Under the pieces are notes generated by a model. The model worked only from the letters and a program-made list of their open reading frames with translations. It did no database searches and had not been told where the DNA came from. A program made the translations under genes and the position numbers. A stretch of DNA of 7,111 nt. It comes from an uncultured Lachnospiraceae bacterium (GTDB lineage: Bacteria; Bacillota_A; Clostridia; Lachnospirales; Lachnospiraceae). The stretch spans positions 1-7,111 of the forward strand of contig CAMWWS010000136.1 in the NCBI GenBank assembly GCA_947178085.1, given 5' to 3'. Of this stretch, positions 6,401-7,111 are shown piece after piece; position 1 is the first letter of the stretch; each line of letters begins with the position of its first letter.

Positions 6401-7100
6401 CATCGGCTGCCGACTTAACATCTATCTTGATATTGAGACCGCTGTTGCTGAAAACATACTCTTTCAATAAATCTTCATGATAGCAACGAATAAATACAGG
6501 TGCACCAAAAAGCAGAATATTTTCTCCAGCATTACTGTTATCCCGTGTTATCGTATGTGTACCACCGTTCCCGGTTCCTACATAAACAAGTTTATTCTCT
6601 TCACTCACTTCAATATCTAATAACGGGTCATCATCAGCTTCAAGTGCAAACATTGCAGGCTTTTCCAATGGAACCGTTTCAGATTTATTAGGCAGGTAAA
6701 GACCTGTAATCGGCTCTCCACCTTTCTTAACTATTTCATGCTCAAATTCAGCTGCATAATATTCCTTTTCCGGCTCTCCCTCCAGTTCATCCAGTTCATT
6801 CTGTAATGCTTCCTGTTCATTCTTAAGTTCATCCAGTTTTGCATTTAATTCTTCCAATTTTGCATTTATTTCTTCCAGTTCTTCATTTAATCGTTCAAGT
6901 TCTTCCTGTTCTTTCGACTGGTCACCTTTTTCTGAATCGTCTACAGGAACATCCGAATCGTCTGGGGCATCCGGACCGTCTGGATTGTCCGGGTCATCCG
7001 GATCGTCTGGATTGTCCGGGTCATCCGGGTTGTCTGGATCAGCCGGATCATTAGGGTTGTCTGGATCAGCCGGATAATTCGGGTTGTCTGGATCAGTACA
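3417..7100 (-). CDS. Large DUF5057-like extracellular-type protein, N-terminus missing or frameshifted
   Basis: The frame is open for 1227 codons from 7100 to the TAA stop at 3419-3417. It has no ATG or GTG near its beginning; the first start-like codon is TTG 6857, which lacks a ribosome site and lies inside a coiled coil, so the real start is upstream. Residue numbers below count from TTG 6857 (1146 residues). Before it come five Asp/Pro nine-residue repeats and heptads (EELERLNEELEEINAK) that continue to about residue 27. Three alpha/beta segments follow, each with a hydrophobic strand and a later helix plus Gly/Pro strand: ADLIYLED...YTPVIVNKN (161-208), YQMIFIGLDG...AGYPIVVENNFF (411-486) and VDVLVLGFG...EGRGVLVSSA (742-786). 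FSILELQP (341-348) and the third segment resemble DUF5057 proteins as I remember them. A beta-rich domain (about 550-665) carries an EF-hand-like loop (605-616), and another lies near 1015-1120. No LPXTG or membrane segment is seen. The linker and composition suggest a secreted or surface protein of unknown function. TAA TAG at 7106-7101 closes the frame. Confidence 0.75.
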   Translation of the reverse strand, partial: CTDPDNPNYPADPDNPNDPADPDNPDDPDNPDDPDDPDNPDGPDAPDDSDVPVDDSEKGDQSKEQEELERLNEELEEINAKLEELNAKLDELKNEQEALQNELDELEGEPEKEYYAAEFEHEIVKKGGEPITGLYLPNKSETVPLEKPAMFALEADDDPLLDIEVSEENKLVYVGTGNGGTHTITRDNSNAGENILLFGAPVFIRCYHEDLLKEYVFSNSGLNIKIDVKSAADVSVDDVMNADLIYLEDVEGRDNVQYIHSDFDMSSSVVFSIIDRAVNDYTPVIVNKNVSTGGSNGIYSGSNYQKLGSILSMSDLTSFFLDMEENVDNMLMNAGLDEYGRRTEANYVNSNIYVVDSSGTLSARGSFNEEFTDEEMGGFEEVKSAIDMENKQGNNLPGPSKAMAIQYIINYANGFIGEFRDFSILELQPTSGETDLRTRNDSRNNTILYWRNPGSSSSGQQIVRSRTLIDITVNTESVAQFSGEQSDINDKYQMIFIGLDGQKLNYESKDTVYNDSSLNGKVYSGVGDIADGDGQRYEGIDITPQKKKALLDFMQAGYPIVVENNFFVDKTAKDANAGDINTDYIDSSSQMYDFLRIALSSDDYKWCLYTITDIHTHYSDFVAQINVHRPRIEFDTDNANSAYAQKVQTVSADAVDGKYRGYIAYKVTNDVGEYYDQSWNLRFYLDMNQDGRFDDSEDVTSDVAISNGVLMVEFAAPERGSIPWKLEVSDDGNRYRRDDLTGYFNIYHSTQLPIRIVQVIGSEDMDASYNLQAAYEIIPDQALIGYYLKDAEALTNTKFDISTITVGKLAAELKSNEEYLSGVDVLVLGFGPDEYSMSVPVEGTGLNVDWYVNKYISEGRGVLVSSAASSASSGRMQLDAGALGLKDTKTYNSLGRTKPSDFKYKYSNLEPNMFDEWGFLSASRVNDGAISHYPYDIGMGVQLGGGNLKIADYVLDLENNGQSGTAADVTAWYTLGNVAFLNTKTSYGASVNDAANNYYIYSKGNVVYVGARTYPYVYDGTGGAAPPYDTAGTDDCRLFINALMEAYTVGIKNPKATIVAGLSDDSAEAESICIPYDEQIREIEESEGALNSKGVLDDTVDVYFKISEPNFAFRKDVTITFYYEDNIAGVPVDVGGRIVNATQFASEVWTVDQNQLVPVNVGSGLDFVPGKIYKIKAPVVSLKNDDNSVKADIYIVVQSHFTKLGQDRHPIGSDSVTLNRAQLFLLE
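5010..5045 (-). other. EF-hand-like calcium-binding loop in the large protein
   Basis: Residues 605-616 (counted from TTG 6857) read DMNQDGRFDDSE. This gives Asp, Asn, Asp, Gly, Asp and Glu at loop positions 1, 3, 5, 6, 9 and 12, the canonical EF-hand/dockerin-type calcium loop. Beta-strand-like sequence (NLRFYL and VLMVEF) surrounds it instead of the two flanking helices of a true EF-hand. It is therefore more likely a structural calcium site in a beta-sandwich of an exported protein. Confidence 0.65.
6779..6911 (-). other. Heptad coiled coil with 21-bp DNA repeats
   Basis: The encoded stretch KEQEELERLNEELEEINAK, continued by LEELNAKLDELKNEQ and EALQNELDELEGE, shows Leu/Ile at heptad spacing with Glu/Lys/Asn between, typical of a coiled coil. 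At DNA level, units at 6872-6852 (EINAKLE) and 6851-6831 (ELNAKLD) are nearly identical, and 6830-6810 (ELKNEQE) is a diverged third copy. The segment joins the Asp/Pro linker to the globular body and may oligomerise the protein or act as a stalk. Confidence 0.8.
6962..7096 (-). repeat. Five tandem 27-bp repeats encoding an Asp/Pro linker
   Basis: Read on the minus strand from 7096, five consecutive 27-base units encode DPDNPNYPA, DPDNPNDPA, DPDNPDDPD, NPDDPDDPD and NPDGPDAPD, followed by a degenerate partial unit. The first three units share CTGATCCAGACAACCC and the last two share CAATCCAGACG. A unit of nine codons keeps the frame when copies are gained or lost. Such acidic proline-rich tracts are typical flexible spacers in exported proteins. 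The array starts about four bases after the stop codons that close the frame. Confidence 0.9.
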
Positions 7101-7111
7101 CTATTAAAAGT

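Noticed and set aside
6855..6857. TTG at 6857 as the start of the large gene
   Set aside because: There is no Shine-Dalgarno sequence, and it falls inside a coiled coil whose heptads and upstream linker continue in the same frame for 81 more codons.
6839..7054. Plus-strand ORF with Leu/Pro-rich then His/Pro/Asp repeats
   Set aside because: It is the complement of the coiled coil and the 27-bp repeats; the repeat unit encodes the sensible acidic proline linker on the minus strand.
6962..7096. CRISPR array
   Set aside because: The 27-bp units are contiguous with no unique spacers and lie in frame inside a coding region.

Overview
All genes supported here lie on the minus strand. Moderate-to-low GC, strong Shine-Dalgarno sequences, a topoisomerase I of Gram-positive type, an Rpn-family nuclease and a large protein resembling the DUF5057 group all point to a gut-type Clostridia genome, most likely Lachnospiraceae. 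This assignment is an inference from gene content; no rRNA is present.

Layout, in the direction of transcription (high to low coordinates). (1) 7100-3417: a very large protein of unknown function. It has an Asp/Pro tandem-repeat linker (27-bp units), a heptad coiled coil, and then a long body with three alpha/beta segments and beta-rich domains, one of which carries an EF-hand-like loop. Its N-terminus is not available: the frame is closed by two stops right in front of the repeat array, 5 bases from the window edge region. (2) 3399-3362: a strong, bidirectional-looking terminator. (3) 3340-3311: a promoter for the next gene. (4) 3203-2244: a full-length Rpn-family PD-(D/E)XK nuclease/putative transposase. 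(5) about 2232-2058: a decaying second copy of the 3' end of the large gene. (6) 2018-1746: a 90-codon ORF equivalent to just the C-terminal tail of an Rpn-family protein. (7) 1725-1697: the topA promoter. (8) 1634-1: topA, the housekeeping DNA topoisomerase I, cut by the window edge after 544 codons.

The notable feature is the arrangement between the large gene and topA. The intact rpn gene, with its own promoter and an upstream terminator, is bracketed by two direct copies of the 3' end of the large gene. The outer copy has lost its frame by small indels and is followed by a piece of another Rpn gene. This looks like either a tandem duplication that then decayed, or a cargo-like insertion that replaced the 3' end of its target gene and displaced the original end downstream. 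The topA gene appears unaffected and has its own near-consensus promoter.
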